Of a DNA stretch of 42,071 nucleotides, positions 28,684 to 37,688 are shown in pieces. The notes under the pieces were generated by a model, which ran no database searches, was not told the origin of the DNA, and worked only from the letters and a program-made list of their open reading frames with translations. A program made the translations under genes and the position numbers. Each line of letters begins with the position of its first letter. The stretch's first letter is position 1. The stretch lies in NCBI GenBank assembly GCA_006226465.1, contig SBHJ01000256.1, forward strand, positions 1-42,071, in the 5' to 3' direction. The stretch comes from Alphaproteobacteria bacterium. GTDB taxonomy: Bacteria; Pseudomonadota; Alphaproteobacteria; Sphingomonadales; Sphingomonadaceae.

Positions 28684-29553
28684 GTGAACACGATGAAGAC
28701 ATTCATTCTGCTCGCTGCCTTGACCGCGCTTTTCATGGGCCTCGGCTACATGATCGGCGGCTCCAGCGGCGCATTGATCGCGCTCGTACTGGCGGCGGCG
28801 ATGAACTTTTTCACATACTGGAATGCGGACAAAATCGTATTGTCCATGCACAGGGCTCGCGAAGTGAACGCCACCAGCGCCCCTGAATTCTATGGAATGG
28901 TTCGTGAGCTCGCGATCCGGGCCGGTTTGCCGGTTCCCAAAGTCTATATTATCGATAGCCCTCATCCGAACGCCTTTGCGACCGGACGCGATCCCGGCCA
29001 CGCTGCGGTTGCAGCAACGACGGGTCTCTTGCGCATGCTTTCGCACGAAGAGATCGCAGCCGTGATGGCGCATGAGTTAGGTCACATCCGCAATCGCGAT
29101 ACGCTGATTATGACGATGGTAGCTACGATCGCCGGCGCCATCTCCATGATCGCTAATTTTGGCTTCTTCTTCAGCAATGACAACAGGTCCAATCCCTTGG
29201 CGCTGCTCGCAGCAGTCGTGGTCGCACCATTTGCGGCGATGATTGTGCAGATGGCTATAAGCCGTACTCGGGAATTTGGTGCTGACCGTGCCGGTGCGGA
29301 GATTTGCGGCAATCCTGCGGCCCTGGCTTCGGCTCTGAGGAAAATCGCCTCCCCGGCCCAGAGGATTCCTAACCCGGTTTCCGAACGCAATCCCGCAGCG
29401 GCACAACTCTACATCGTGCCAACGCACGTTTCAGAGCTGTTCTCGACGCATCCGGCGACCGAAAGGCGAATTGCTGCTTTGGAGGCTATGCGGGGCCAAC
29501 AAGCAAACCGAGTGAGGCGCCCCAATGCGATTGGGCGGCTTGGACGATGCTGA
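28684..29553 (+). CDS. htpX: Membrane zinc metalloprotease HtpX
   Basis: [26 protein letters not shown]...[37 protein letters not shown]...[11 protein letters not shown]...[14 protein letters not shown]. Confidence 0.96.
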   Translation: MNTMKTFILLAALTALFMGLGYMIGGSSGALIALVLAAAMNFFTYWNADKIVLSMHRAREVNATSAPEFYGMVRELAIRAGLPVPKVYIIDSPHPNAFATGRDPGHAAVAATTGLLRMLSHEEIAAVMAHELGHIRNRDTLIMTMVATIAGAISMIANFGFFFSNDNRSNPLALLAAVVVAPFAAMIVQMAISRTREFGADRAGAEICGNPAALASALRKIASPAQRIPNPVSERNPAAAQLYIVPTHVSELFSTHPATERRIAALEAMRGQQANRVRRPNAIGRLGRC

Positions 29554-29628
29554 ATAGTCAGTAGCCGAGGTTGCGCGCCGTCGGTGTTCGTCAGGGATCA
29601 ATAGCCCGACAAACCGGCGGCGCGAAAC

Positions 29629-30849
29629 CTAGGGGTGCTTTGGTTTTTCCATCTTTGCTAGCAACCCAGCAATATGTTCGTTCCAACAGCGCAGCGCTTC
29701 GCGCTTTTCATCTTTCCAGTCGTGACGCTGATAAATCCCTGCGACGCCAGCCCGTGATCCGCTAACGTGGTTCAGAACTGCTTCCGTGACTTCAAAGCGC
29801 ACACCGAGTCTTTGAAAGCCCGTTGCCAATGTGCGCCGAAGGTCATGTAGGCGCCACGGCGGCATAGGATCACCGCCATCTTTCTCCAAAAGATGGTCCA
29901 GCTTCAACTTTCCCTTATGATAGCCGGTGAACGGACCGCCGGTAGACGTTGGGAAAACCTTGCCGCGTCGGGGCCAATTTTTCCCTCCTGCGACACCATC
30001 CAGAACGGCTACCGCGAGATCGTTGAGGGGAACGCTGTTTGGCTCTCCATTTTTCGTCCTTTCCCCCCTTAGCGTCCACATGCGCTCGGCTCTATCCAGC
30101 TCTTCCCAGGTAAGCCCCGCCACTTCCTCGCGACGTTGGCCCGTCGTGATGAGCAGGCGCACGATCGGCCCGAAGCAGTGATGCGTTTTAGGGGCTTGCT
30201 TCCATATCCGGGGAAGCTCCTCATCGGACAACCAGCGGTCCCTAGGCTTGACAGGAGGCGGTGTCTCCATGCCCTCCATCGGGCTACGTTCAATATCACC
30301 TCTGCTAACAGCCCAGCGGAACATGCGTCTCAAAACCGCGAAGACGTTGCGCTTGTTGGCAACTTGCTCAGCGGGCATTCGATCGAACACCGCCACGATG
30401 TCCGCTCGCGTAATGTGAGGCAGGGGCTTGTTGCTCAAGACCGGCTTTGCATGAAGCCGGAACGAACGCTTCACGAGAGTTATCCATCCCTTGCCCGTAC
30501 ATGATTGTGCGAACCGGTCGGCATAGTTGTCGAAGGCGAGATCGACGGCTTCCCGGCGTCGTTGTTTCTCCGCTTCGGTAGGGTCGGTGCCTTGCGCAAT
30601 GAGCAAACTGAGCCGTTCAGCTTCAGCTCTTGCCGTAGTGGGTGTCCAAGGAGAACCATGTCCGCCGATCGTATACCGGCGTGTCTTGGATTCTCGCCCA
30701 CCCATTCGATATTGCAGGATGTAGGATGCCGCACCGGATGAAGTGACTTTCATCCCGAAGCCTTTGATATCCTCGTCCCATAAGAAGCCGGCAACGCCAG
30801 CCGAACGCATCGCATCGACCGCGCGCTTACCTATTCTTCCTGTAGCCAT
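29629..30849 (-). CDS. Tyrosine recombinase/integrase (P4-like, DUF4102 N-terminus)
   Basis: MATGRIGKRAVDAMRSAGVAGFLWDEDIKGFGMKVTSSGAASYILQYR...LLITTGQRREEVAGLTWEELD...LHDLRRTLATGFQRLGV...HVSGSRAGVAGIYQRH. ORF opens at 30891. Confidence 0.94.
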   Translation of the reverse strand: MATGRIGKRAVDAMRSAGVAGFLWDEDIKGFGMKVTSSGAASYILQYRMGGRESKTRRYTIGGHGSPWTPTTARAEAERLSLLIAQGTDPTEAEKQRRREAVDLAFDNYADRFAQSCTGKGWITLVKRSFRLHAKPVLSNKPLPHITRADIVAVFDRMPAEQVANKRNVFAVLRRMFRWAVSRGDIERSPMEGMETPPPVKPRDRWLSDEELPRIWKQAPKTHHCFGPIVRLLITTGQRREEVAGLTWEELDRAERMWTLRGERTKNGEPNSVPLNDLAVAVLDGVAGGKNWPRRGKVFPTSTGGPFTGYHKGKLKLDHLLEKDGGDPMPPWRLHDLRRTLATGFQRLGVRFEVTEAVLNHVSGSRAGVAGIYQRHDWKDEKREALRCWNEHIAGLLAKMEKPKHP

Positions 30850-30974
30850 TTTCGAGCCTCCTGCAGGTGCTTTCCAGCAATCACCCAGCAATCACCGAAG
30901 CGGAAAAAGCCGCCAAGAGACTGCTAGTGTAGCGCAGTAAGGCTTAGAAAAAAGGTCGAAAAATCAACGCTATG

Positions 30975-31676
30975 CTACGCCTCAGTGCGCTTCCAGCGAA
31001 AATACCACACCTCATGTCCTTGCCGTCGCGCCTTGGCCTCATAGCGGGTTTCGGGCCAGCCGCCGGGACGTTTCAGGAAATCCTCGGGCTTGTCGCACAA
31101 CCATTGGAAATCCTCGCGCCCGTTCATCACCATCAGCGCCCAGCGCAGATAGACCGGGTGATCGGTGCCGAAGCGGAACTCGCCGCCCGGTTTCAGCTTG
31201 GCCGCGATCATGTCGACCGGCCCCTTGTTCATCATCCGTCGCTTGGCGTGACGCGCCTTGGGCCAGGGGTCGGGGTGGAGCAGATAGACGAAGCTGAGCG
31301 CGCCATCGGGAATGCGGGCGAGTATGTCGAGCGCATTGCCCATGTGCAGGCGAATATTGGGCAGGTGCTGATCCCGCACATGGCCGAGCGCGGAAACCAC
31401 ACCGTTGAGAAAGGGTTCGCAGCCGATGAAGCCATGATCGGGCAGCATGTCGGCGCGATAGGCCATATGTTCGCCGCCCCCGAAGCCGATTTCGAAATGC
31501 AGCGGGCGATCATAGCCGAACAGGCTTTCCGCAGTGATCGGCCCCTCTTCCGGGATGGAGATGGCGGGCAGCAGCTCATCGACAAGTTGCTGTTGGCCGG
31601 GACGCAGCTTGTGCCCCGACTGGCGGCCATAGAGACGGTTGAGGGTGGTAGGATCACCGGATTTATGCGCTGTCAT
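30975..31676 (-). CDS. trmB: tRNA (guanine-N7-)-methyltransferase
   Basis: LHFEIGFGGGEHMAYRADMLPDHGFIGCEPFLNGV...VYLLHPDPWPKARHAKRRMMNKGPVDMIAAKLKPGGEFRFGTDH. Confidence 0.95.
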   Translation of the reverse strand: MTAHKSGDPTTLNRLYGRQSGHKLRPGQQQLVDELLPAISIPEEGPITAESLFGYDRPLHFEIGFGGGEHMAYRADMLPDHGFIGCEPFLNGVVSALGHVRDQHLPNIRLHMGNALDILARIPDGALSFVYLLHPDPWPKARHAKRRMMNKGPVDMIAAKLKPGGEFRFGTDHPVYLRWALMVMNGREDFQWLCDKPEDFLKRPGGWPETRYEAKARRQGHEVWYFRWKRTEA

Positions 31677-31790
31677 GGGGCGGGCGCTTAACGATATTTG
31701 TCGCGAAAGGGAATGGGGCGATCGGGAGGTAAAAGTGATCCGCCCGTGAGGAGCTGTTTACGCACTTCAGCGGGCGCAAGGTTTCCCCTC

Positions 31791-31988
31791 CTATGCGCGG
31801 CGGGTGAGGGTGTAGGTCTTGCCGTTCCGGCGCACCACCGGAAAACAGAATCGGGGACCGCCGACCACGATGTCGGGCCAGCCGTGAATGCCTTTGGTTT
31901 TCCGGAACTCCGGTATGCCGCCCCGTTGGTAGAGCAGCCTCCACGCGCCGCCCGCCTGTTGACCGGGCGCCATCGGCGCCCGGAGCAA
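31791..31988 (-). CDS. Hypothetical small protein between trmB and metK
   Basis: 65-aa ORF immediately after metK; weak support. Confidence 0.3.
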   Translation of the reverse strand: MLRAPMAPGQQAGGAWRLLYQRGGIPEFRKTKGIHGWPDIVVGGPRFCFPVVRRNGKTYTLTRRA

Positions 31989-31994
31989 ACAGGT

Positions 31995-33206
31995 TTAGAG
32001 TGCGGCCTTTAGTGCGTCGACCAGATCGGTGCGCTCCCACGGGAAGAAATCGCCGTTCGGGGTGCGACCGAAATGGCCATAGGCCGCGGTCGTGCGGTAG
32101 ATCGGCTTGTTGAGGCCGAGGCCGGCACGGATGCCGCGCGGGGTCATGCCGCCGAGCCGATCCTGCGCGACCTTAGTGATCGCGCTTTCCAGCTTGTCGT
32201 CGGCGACCGTGCCGGTGCCGTGGGTGTCGACATAGAGCGACAGCGGCTCCGAAACGCCGATCGCATAGGCGATCTGGATGGTGCAGCGCTTGGCGAGACC
32301 GGCCGCCACCACATTCTTTGCGAGATAGCGGGTGACATAGGCGGCCGAGCGGTCGACCTTGGTCGGATCCTTGCCGCTGAACGCCCCGCCGCCATGGGGG
32401 GCCGCGCCGCCATAGGTGTCGACGATGATCTTGCGGCCGGTCAGGCCTGCGTCGCCATCCGGTCCGCCGATTTCGAAGCTGCCGGTCGGGTTTATGTGAT
32501 AGACGGTTTCATCCGACAGTAGTTCGGCCGGAACGATGTCGGCCACGACTTTCTTCACATAGGCCTTGAGCTCGGCTTCCTTTTCGCCCGCGTCATAGCC
32601 CGGTGCGTGCTGGGTCGACACGACGACCGCCGTGCATGCGGCCGGCTTGCCGTTTTCGAAACGCAGCGTGACCTGACTCTTGGCGTCGGGTTCGAGGAAA
32701 GGCGCCGCGCCCGAATGACGGTCGGCGGCCATGCGGTGCAGGATGCGGTGGCTGTAATAGAGTGTCGCCGGCATCAGGTCCGGCGTTTCGTCACAGGCGA
32801 AACCGAACATGATGCCCTGATCGCCCGCGCCTTCGTCCTTGTTGCCGCTGGCATCGACGCCCTGCGCAATATGGGCGGACTGACCGTGCAGATTATTTTC
32901 GAAGCGCAGCGTCTCCCAGTGGAAGCCTTCCTGCTCATAGCCGATTTCGCGCACCGTATTGCGGACGGTCCGTTCGATCTCGTCCAGCGCGCCGGGAGCC
33001 CATGCGCCATCCTCATAGACGCCCTTGCACCGTATTTCGCCCGCGAGCACGACGAGCTGTGTCGTGGTCAGGGTTTCGCAGGCGATGCGGGCCTCAGGAT
33101 CCTTCGACAGGAACAAGTCGACGATCGAATCGGAAATCTGGTCGGCGACCTTATCGGGATGGCCTTCGGAAACGCTTTCGGACGTGAACAGATAATTTTG
33201 ACGCAT
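31995..33206 (-). CDS. metK: S-adenosylmethionine synthase
   Basis: [33 protein letters not shown]...[30 protein letters not shown]...[32 protein letters not shown]. Confidence 0.98.
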   Translation of the reverse strand: MRQNYLFTSESVSEGHPDKVADQISDSIVDLFLSKDPEARIACETLTTTQLVVLAGEIRCKGVYEDGAWAPGALDEIERTVRNTVREIGYEQEGFHWETLRFENNLHGQSAHIAQGVDASGNKDEGAGDQGIMFGFACDETPDLMPATLYYSHRILHRMAADRHSGAAPFLEPDAKSQVTLRFENGKPAACTAVVVSTQHAPGYDAGEKEAELKAYVKKVVADIVPAELLSDETVYHINPTGSFEIGGPDGDAGLTGRKIIVDTYGGAAPHGGGAFSGKDPTKVDRSAAYVTRYLAKNVVAAGLAKRCTIQIAYAIGVSEPLSLYVDTHGTGTVADDKLESAITKVAQDRLGGMTPRGIRAGLGLNKPIYRTTAAYGHFGRTPNGDFFPWERTDLVDALKAAL

Positions 33207-33236
33207 GGTTGTCCCAGTCAGTTGCTGTATCTGCGT

Positions 33237-33252
33237 ATAAAGAAGTCTTTAT
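33237..33252. promoter_or_regulatory. Palindrome ATAAAGA-AG-TCTTTAT upstream of metK (SahR-type operator candidate)
   Basis: Perfect 7-bp arms, 30 nt upstream of the metK start. Confidence 0.5.
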
Positions 33253-33266
33253 GTGCGGTAGGTGCC

Positions 33267-34811
33267 TTAGCGCCGGAACCGCGTGCTTGCAACGGACAAA
33301 GCGACCAAGGCCAGCGCGAGGGCGAGGGGCAGCAGGTTGCCGAAGCGGGCGAACGGCGTGGGCGACAGGGCCGGGGGCAGGGTGGCGTTGATCGCGCCGC
33401 CCTGATGCAGGGGAATCTGTGCGATCAGACGGCCATGGCCGTCGATCACCGCCGAAATGCCGGTCGGGGTCGATCGGATGATCGGCATTGCTTCCTCGAT
33501 CGCGCGCATTCTTGCCTGCGCCAGATGCTGGGGCGGGCCCCAGTCGCCGAACCAGGCGTCATTCGAGGGATTATAGAGGAAGGCGGGGCGATTCTGGCGG
33601 TGGATCACTTCGCCGGAGAAGATGATTTCGTAACAGATCTGCACGCCCATTTTCATCGCGGCGCGATGCGTTCCGTCCGCAGGCAGGAGCAGCGAGCGCG
33701 GGCCGGGACCGGGCCAGAAATCGGTGTCGCCGGGCACGAGGCGGGATAAGCCGAGTGGTTCGAGGAAGGCGCGCATGGGCAGATATTCGCCATAGGGGAC
33801 GAGATGTGCCTTGTCATAGCGGGCGGGCAGGCGCGCGTCGGGTGTCACCACCCACGCGCTGTTATTGGCGCCGATCAGCGTGCGGTCGGTGTAGAAGCCT
33901 TTGCCGCGATCGCGGAAATAGACTTTCGCGCCGCCGGTCATCAGCAGGTCGTGCGGGCCGAGCAGGCTGGCGACGCGGGCCAGCCACTCCGGCTCCATGT
34001 CGAGCCAGGCGGGAAGCGCTGCCTCCGGCCAGAAGACGAGGCGGGGGCGGTTCGCAGAAGAGGGACCGGTCAGTTCGGCGAGCTTGGCGAAATTCACCTG
34101 TTCCAGCGCGGCGTCATATTTTTCGTTCTGGTTGATATTGGGTTGAACCACGGTGATGGCGGTGCCGGGAGCTTCGGAAGCGCCGGGCAGGTTGGTGAAA
34201 CCCAGCACAGCGATCGCGCCGAAGGCCGCCAGCATCGGCAGACCGGTCCGCCAGCGTTTTCCTGCGAGGGCGAGCATGGCTCCGCCAGCGAGCGCGGCAA
34301 GGCCCGAAAGACCATAGGTGCCGACGATCCGTGCTGCCTGATCCACGCCGGTGCCGAGCCAGATCAGACCCAGCGGATCCCATGCAAAGCCGGTGAAGAG
34401 TGTTGCCCGGCCATATTCGCTGATGATCCAGAGCCCTGCGAACAGCGGTGCGGCGGGCAGCGCCGGGCACCGTTCCCGGGCGAGGCGCAGGGTCAGCGTT
34501 ACCAGGCCGGGCCAGACTGCAAGATAGAGGGAGAGCGCGACCACCGCGCCATATCCCAGCCAGTGCGGCATCGCATCCTGAAAGGTGAAGGCATGGGCGA
34601 TCCAGTTCAGCCCGACAGTGAAATGACCAAGGCCGAAACACCAGCCGGTAAGAAAAGCGCGCTTGCGGGTTTGGGCTTCCCCGGCCAGCCAGAGCAGCAG
34701 CGCGATGCAGGCGAGTGCGAGCGGCCAGAGCTGGAGCGGAGCAAAGCCGGTCGCCGAAAGCGCGCCCGCCAGCAGAGCGAGGAGGAGCGGGTGGCGACGC
34801 ATGGCTTCCAT
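33267..34811 (-). CDS. lnt: Apolipoprotein N-acyltransferase
   Basis: LLALLAGALSATGFAPLQLWPLALACIALLLWL...LVFWPEAALPAWL...KAHLVPYGEYLPMRAFLEPLGL...NPSNDAWFGDWGPPQHLAQARMRAIEE. ORF opens at 34859. Confidence 0.95.
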   Translation of the reverse strand: MEAMRRHPLLLALLAGALSATGFAPLQLWPLALACIALLLWLAGEAQTRKRAFLTGWCFGLGHFTVGLNWIAHAFTFQDAMPHWLGYGAVVALSLYLAVWPGLVTLTLRLARERCPALPAAPLFAGLWIISEYGRATLFTGFAWDPLGLIWLGTGVDQAARIVGTYGLSGLAALAGGAMLALAGKRWRTGLPMLAAFGAIAVLGFTNLPGASEAPGTAITVVQPNINQNEKYDAALEQVNFAKLAELTGPSSANRPRLVFWPEAALPAWLDMEPEWLARVASLLGPHDLLMTGGAKVYFRDRGKGFYTDRTLIGANNSAWVVTPDARLPARYDKAHLVPYGEYLPMRAFLEPLGLSRLVPGDTDFWPGPGPRSLLLPADGTHRAAMKMGVQICYEIIFSGEVIHRQNRPAFLYNPSNDAWFGDWGPPQHLAQARMRAIEEAMPIIRSTPTGISAVIDGHGRLIAQIPLHQGGAINATLPPALSPTPFARFGNLLPLALALALVALSVASTRFRR

Positions 34812-34816
34812 GATAA

Positions 34817-35464
34817 TCAGGATGACAGGGCAGACGCGGCCACGGGCGCGCGGGCGCAACTGTCATTCGCCTTGTCGCCTCCGCCGCCCAGCATTCCCGC
34901 GACAAGAAAGCCGCTGACCAGCAACAGAAGAAAACCGGCCGACAGCCAACCCAGATATTTCTCGATAAAAGGTTTGATCGCCGCGCCATATTTCCAGAAC
35001 AAGGCGCCCACCAGCATGAACTGGAACGCGCGGGAAAGGACGCTGGCCCAGAGGAAGGTGAACAACGACAGGCCGATGAACCCGGCGGTGATGGTGATCA
35101 GCTTGAACGGGATCGGCGTGGCCCCCTTCAACAGGATGATCTCTGCGCCATATTCGCGCAAATAGCAGGCGGCGACAGGGAATTTTTCGGAAAGCCCGAG
35201 CGCCGAGAGCATGGCTGCGCCCACGCTTTCGTACAGGAAGTGACCGATCGCATAACCGAAAAGGCCGCCGACAACCGATGCCACCGTGCAGACGAAGCCG
35301 AACCATAGCGCCCGTTCCGGCCGGGCGAGGCACATCAGGCCCAGTAGCGGGTGCGGCGGGATCGGAAAGAAGCTCGATTCCATGAAGGAGATGGCGGCGA
35401 GCCACCTGTCGGCATGACGGTGTGCGGCCTTGGCCAGCATCCATTGATAGAGGCGCGATAGCAT
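34817..35464 (-). CDS. YqaA/DedA-family membrane protein
   Basis: MLSRLYQWMLAKAAHRHADRWLAAISFMESSFFPIPPHPLLGLMCLARPERALWFGFVCTVASVVGGLFGYAIGHFLYE. ORF opens at 35605. Confidence 0.88.
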   Translation of the reverse strand: MLSRLYQWMLAKAAHRHADRWLAAISFMESSFFPIPPHPLLGLMCLARPERALWFGFVCTVASVVGGLFGYAIGHFLYESVGAAMLSALGLSEKFPVAACYLREYGAEIILLKGATPIPFKLITITAGFIGLSLFTFLWASVLSRAFQFMLVGALFWKYGAAIKPFIEKYLGWLSAGFLLLLVSGFLVAGMLGGGGDKANDSCARAPVAASALSS

Positions 35465-35816
35465 CGGTCGGGGAGGTAGCCGAAATGCTCCGGGGAGGCC
35501 AGAGGCGAATTGTGGCAGTGGGCAGGGAATTTTCGTCGGCGGGTCCCATGCCCTTGCAAGGGCAGGGTGGGGACGGAAATTGACTTGGCCCTGCCGGGAT
35601 GACATCTTCTTTCCATAATGATCGGTCTTGTAACCCTTTCGCGCTCCACCCTTCGTGGCGGTCAGCTTCTCGCCGGCATCTAGCCCCCGGGACCGGTGCG
35701 TTGCAGCCCGGGACCGGGGGCGAACGCGAAGAACCCTATGTGAAGCAAAACAGGCGGCCCGCCCGATTTACTGGAACGGGCCGGACCGAAAACACAAAAG
35801 AGAGGAAATCCGTACC

Positions 35817-36218
35817 ATGCATAATCATGCGACGGCTGCCCGCCCGCCCATCCACATGATCGACCGGGAGGCGGATGCGCTGGCTGGCCTTGCGCTCGAA
35901 GCCGAAGCACGCTTGCCGCAGGTCAGCGCTTTGCTGCTTGATGAGATTTCGCGTGCCCATATTCATGGCGAAGGGAAAATTCCCGAAGATGTCGTCACCA
36001 TGATGGCGAGTGCCGAATTTATCGATGAGGCGACGGGCGCCAGCCGGACGATTCAACTGGTCTATCCGCGCGACGCGGATATCTCTTCGGGACGGGTTTC
36101 GATATTGACGCTGGTGGGTGCCGGACTGATCGGCCTGCGGGAAGGGCAGTCGATCCGCTGGCCGGATCGTAGCGGCCGGGAACGGATGCTGTCCGTCGTC
36201 AAGGTCCGGCGCGACTGA
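35817..36218 (+). CDS. Rnk / GreA-GreB C-terminal domain family (nucleoside diphosphate kinase regulator-like)
   Basis: IPEDVVTMMASAEFIDEATGASRTIQLVYPRDADISSGRVSILTLVGAGLIGLREGQSIRWPDRSGRERMLSVVKV. ORF opens at 35655; ATG 35817 preferred. Confidence 0.88.
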   Translation: MHNHATAARPPIHMIDREADALAGLALEAEARLPQVSALLLDEISRAHIHGEGKIPEDVVTMMASAEFIDEATGASRTIQLVYPRDADISSGRVSILTLVGAGLIGLREGQSIRWPDRSGRERMLSVVKVRRD

Positions 36219-37540
36219 TGGTGCCGGAGGGCAGAGCAGGGGCGATCCTGTCGCACCTGCGTTCGCACCGCCTTGCGGGTTATGCGATGGTGCTGATCCT
36301 GATTATCGGCACGGTAGAGGTGATCGCGAGCGTCCTGTTCTATGAGGCGATCGATCGGCAGGCGCTGCGCGAGGACCATGCGCGGCGCGTTGCCGAATTG
36401 CTGGTGGTCAGCGACCGGGTTCATCGGCTGGCGCCCGGCGATACCGCCGCGACCATGACGACGCATCATCTGGATGCGGCCACAGCGACGGCGCCGGCCA
36501 TCGTCCGATCCGGTGCGGCGGATGAAATTACCGAAATCCACGACCATATATTGAGGTGGGAACCGGAGCTGGCCCGGCGTTCGCTGGCCCTCGATGTCGA
36601 GCGCGGATCGGACGGTGGGCGCGATCTGGTGGGATCGATGCGTCTGGGCGACGGAATATGGCTGAATTTCCGGTCGCGCGATCTGTCGACCGGCTGGCCG
36701 ATCGTGCTCAGGGCGACGGCGATGACGTTACTTATCACGGTGATCTGCCTTGCCATCGGGTTTTACGCGCTGCGTTTGCTGACCGAGCCATTGCGCAGGC
36801 TGTCCGCGGCGGCGGCGGAGATGGGGCATGGCCATATGGTGCGGTTGCGCGAAGCCGGTCCCTCCGATTTGCGGGAGCTTGCCCGCTCCTTCAACGATAT
36901 GCAGGCCCGGATCGAAGGATTGACTGATGATCAGGCGCGGACCTTCGAGGCGATCAGCCATGATCTGCGTACGCCGCTCAGCCGTCTCAAACTGGCCTCG
37001 GATTTCGTCGCGGAAGGAGAGGTGGCGAAGATCGTCAGTTCCAGCGCCGACGAGATGGAAGCGATGTTACGTTCGCTTCAGCGGTTTCTTTATGCGCAGC
37101 ATCTGGAGTGTGACCCCGAACCGGTCGACCTGACCGCAGCGACTCGGGATCTGCTGGCACCCTTTGGCGAGCGCGCGAAATTAAAGGCCCCTGCGCGCGT
37201 TGAAGTGACGACGTGGCGGGAGCCGTTGTTGCTGGCGCTTCAGCCGCTGGTGGAAAATGCGCTTCATTATGGGAATCGGGCCGATCTGCGTATCGCTTCG
37301 GCGGGTGAGGACTGGACGATCGAGATCGCCGATGACGGGCCGGGTATTCCAGAGGATTGCTTCGAGAAGATATTGGACCCGTTTTTCCGCCTCGACAGTG
37401 CGCGGGCCCGGGATACTGCCGGTTTCGGGCTGGGTATACCCACCGCGCACCGGTTGCTGGAGCGCTTCGGTGGTAAGCTGGAATTCCGCAACGGTACGAT
37501 GGGCGGGCTGATTGCCCGGGTGACGGTGCCAAGGGGGTAA
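36218..37540 (+). CDS. HAMP-domain sensor histidine kinase
   Basis: LRLLTEPLRRLSAAAAEMGHG...FEAISHDLRTPLSRLKLASDFV...LVENALHYGN...IEIADDGPGIPEDCFEKILDPFFRLDSARARDTAGFGLGI. TGATG coupling with the upstream gene. Confidence 0.95.
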   Translation: MVPEGRAGAILSHLRSHRLAGYAMVLILIIGTVEVIASVLFYEAIDRQALREDHARRVAELLVVSDRVHRLAPGDTAATMTTHHLDAATATAPAIVRSGAADEITEIHDHILRWEPELARRSLALDVERGSDGGRDLVGSMRLGDGIWLNFRSRDLSTGWPIVLRATAMTLLITVICLAIGFYALRLLTEPLRRLSAAAAEMGHGHMVRLREAGPSDLRELARSFNDMQARIEGLTDDQARTFEAISHDLRTPLSRLKLASDFVAEGEVAKIVSSSADEMEAMLRSLQRFLYAQHLECDPEPVDLTAATRDLLAPFGERAKLKAPARVEVTTWREPLLLALQPLVENALHYGNRADLRIASAGEDWTIEIADDGPGIPEDCFEKILDPFFRLDSARARDTAGFGLGIPTAHRLLERFGGKLEFRNGTMGGLIARVTVPRG

Positions 37541-37688
37541 GGGGCTGCCCGGTAATGCGCCGGGGCGAGGGGCGCGCTGCCCGGTCCTCTGCCTGACCTA
37601 CCGACTTTGGTCGAATTGCGCCCTGCGTTGAAAAGGGGGATAATGAAGCGCAAAATAGATCAGCGTTAGTAGAGACGTCAGGTGAACC

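Noticed and set aside
32607-35165. Long plus-strand ORFs opposite metK and lnt
   Set aside because: Opposite strongly supported housekeeping genes; no motifs.
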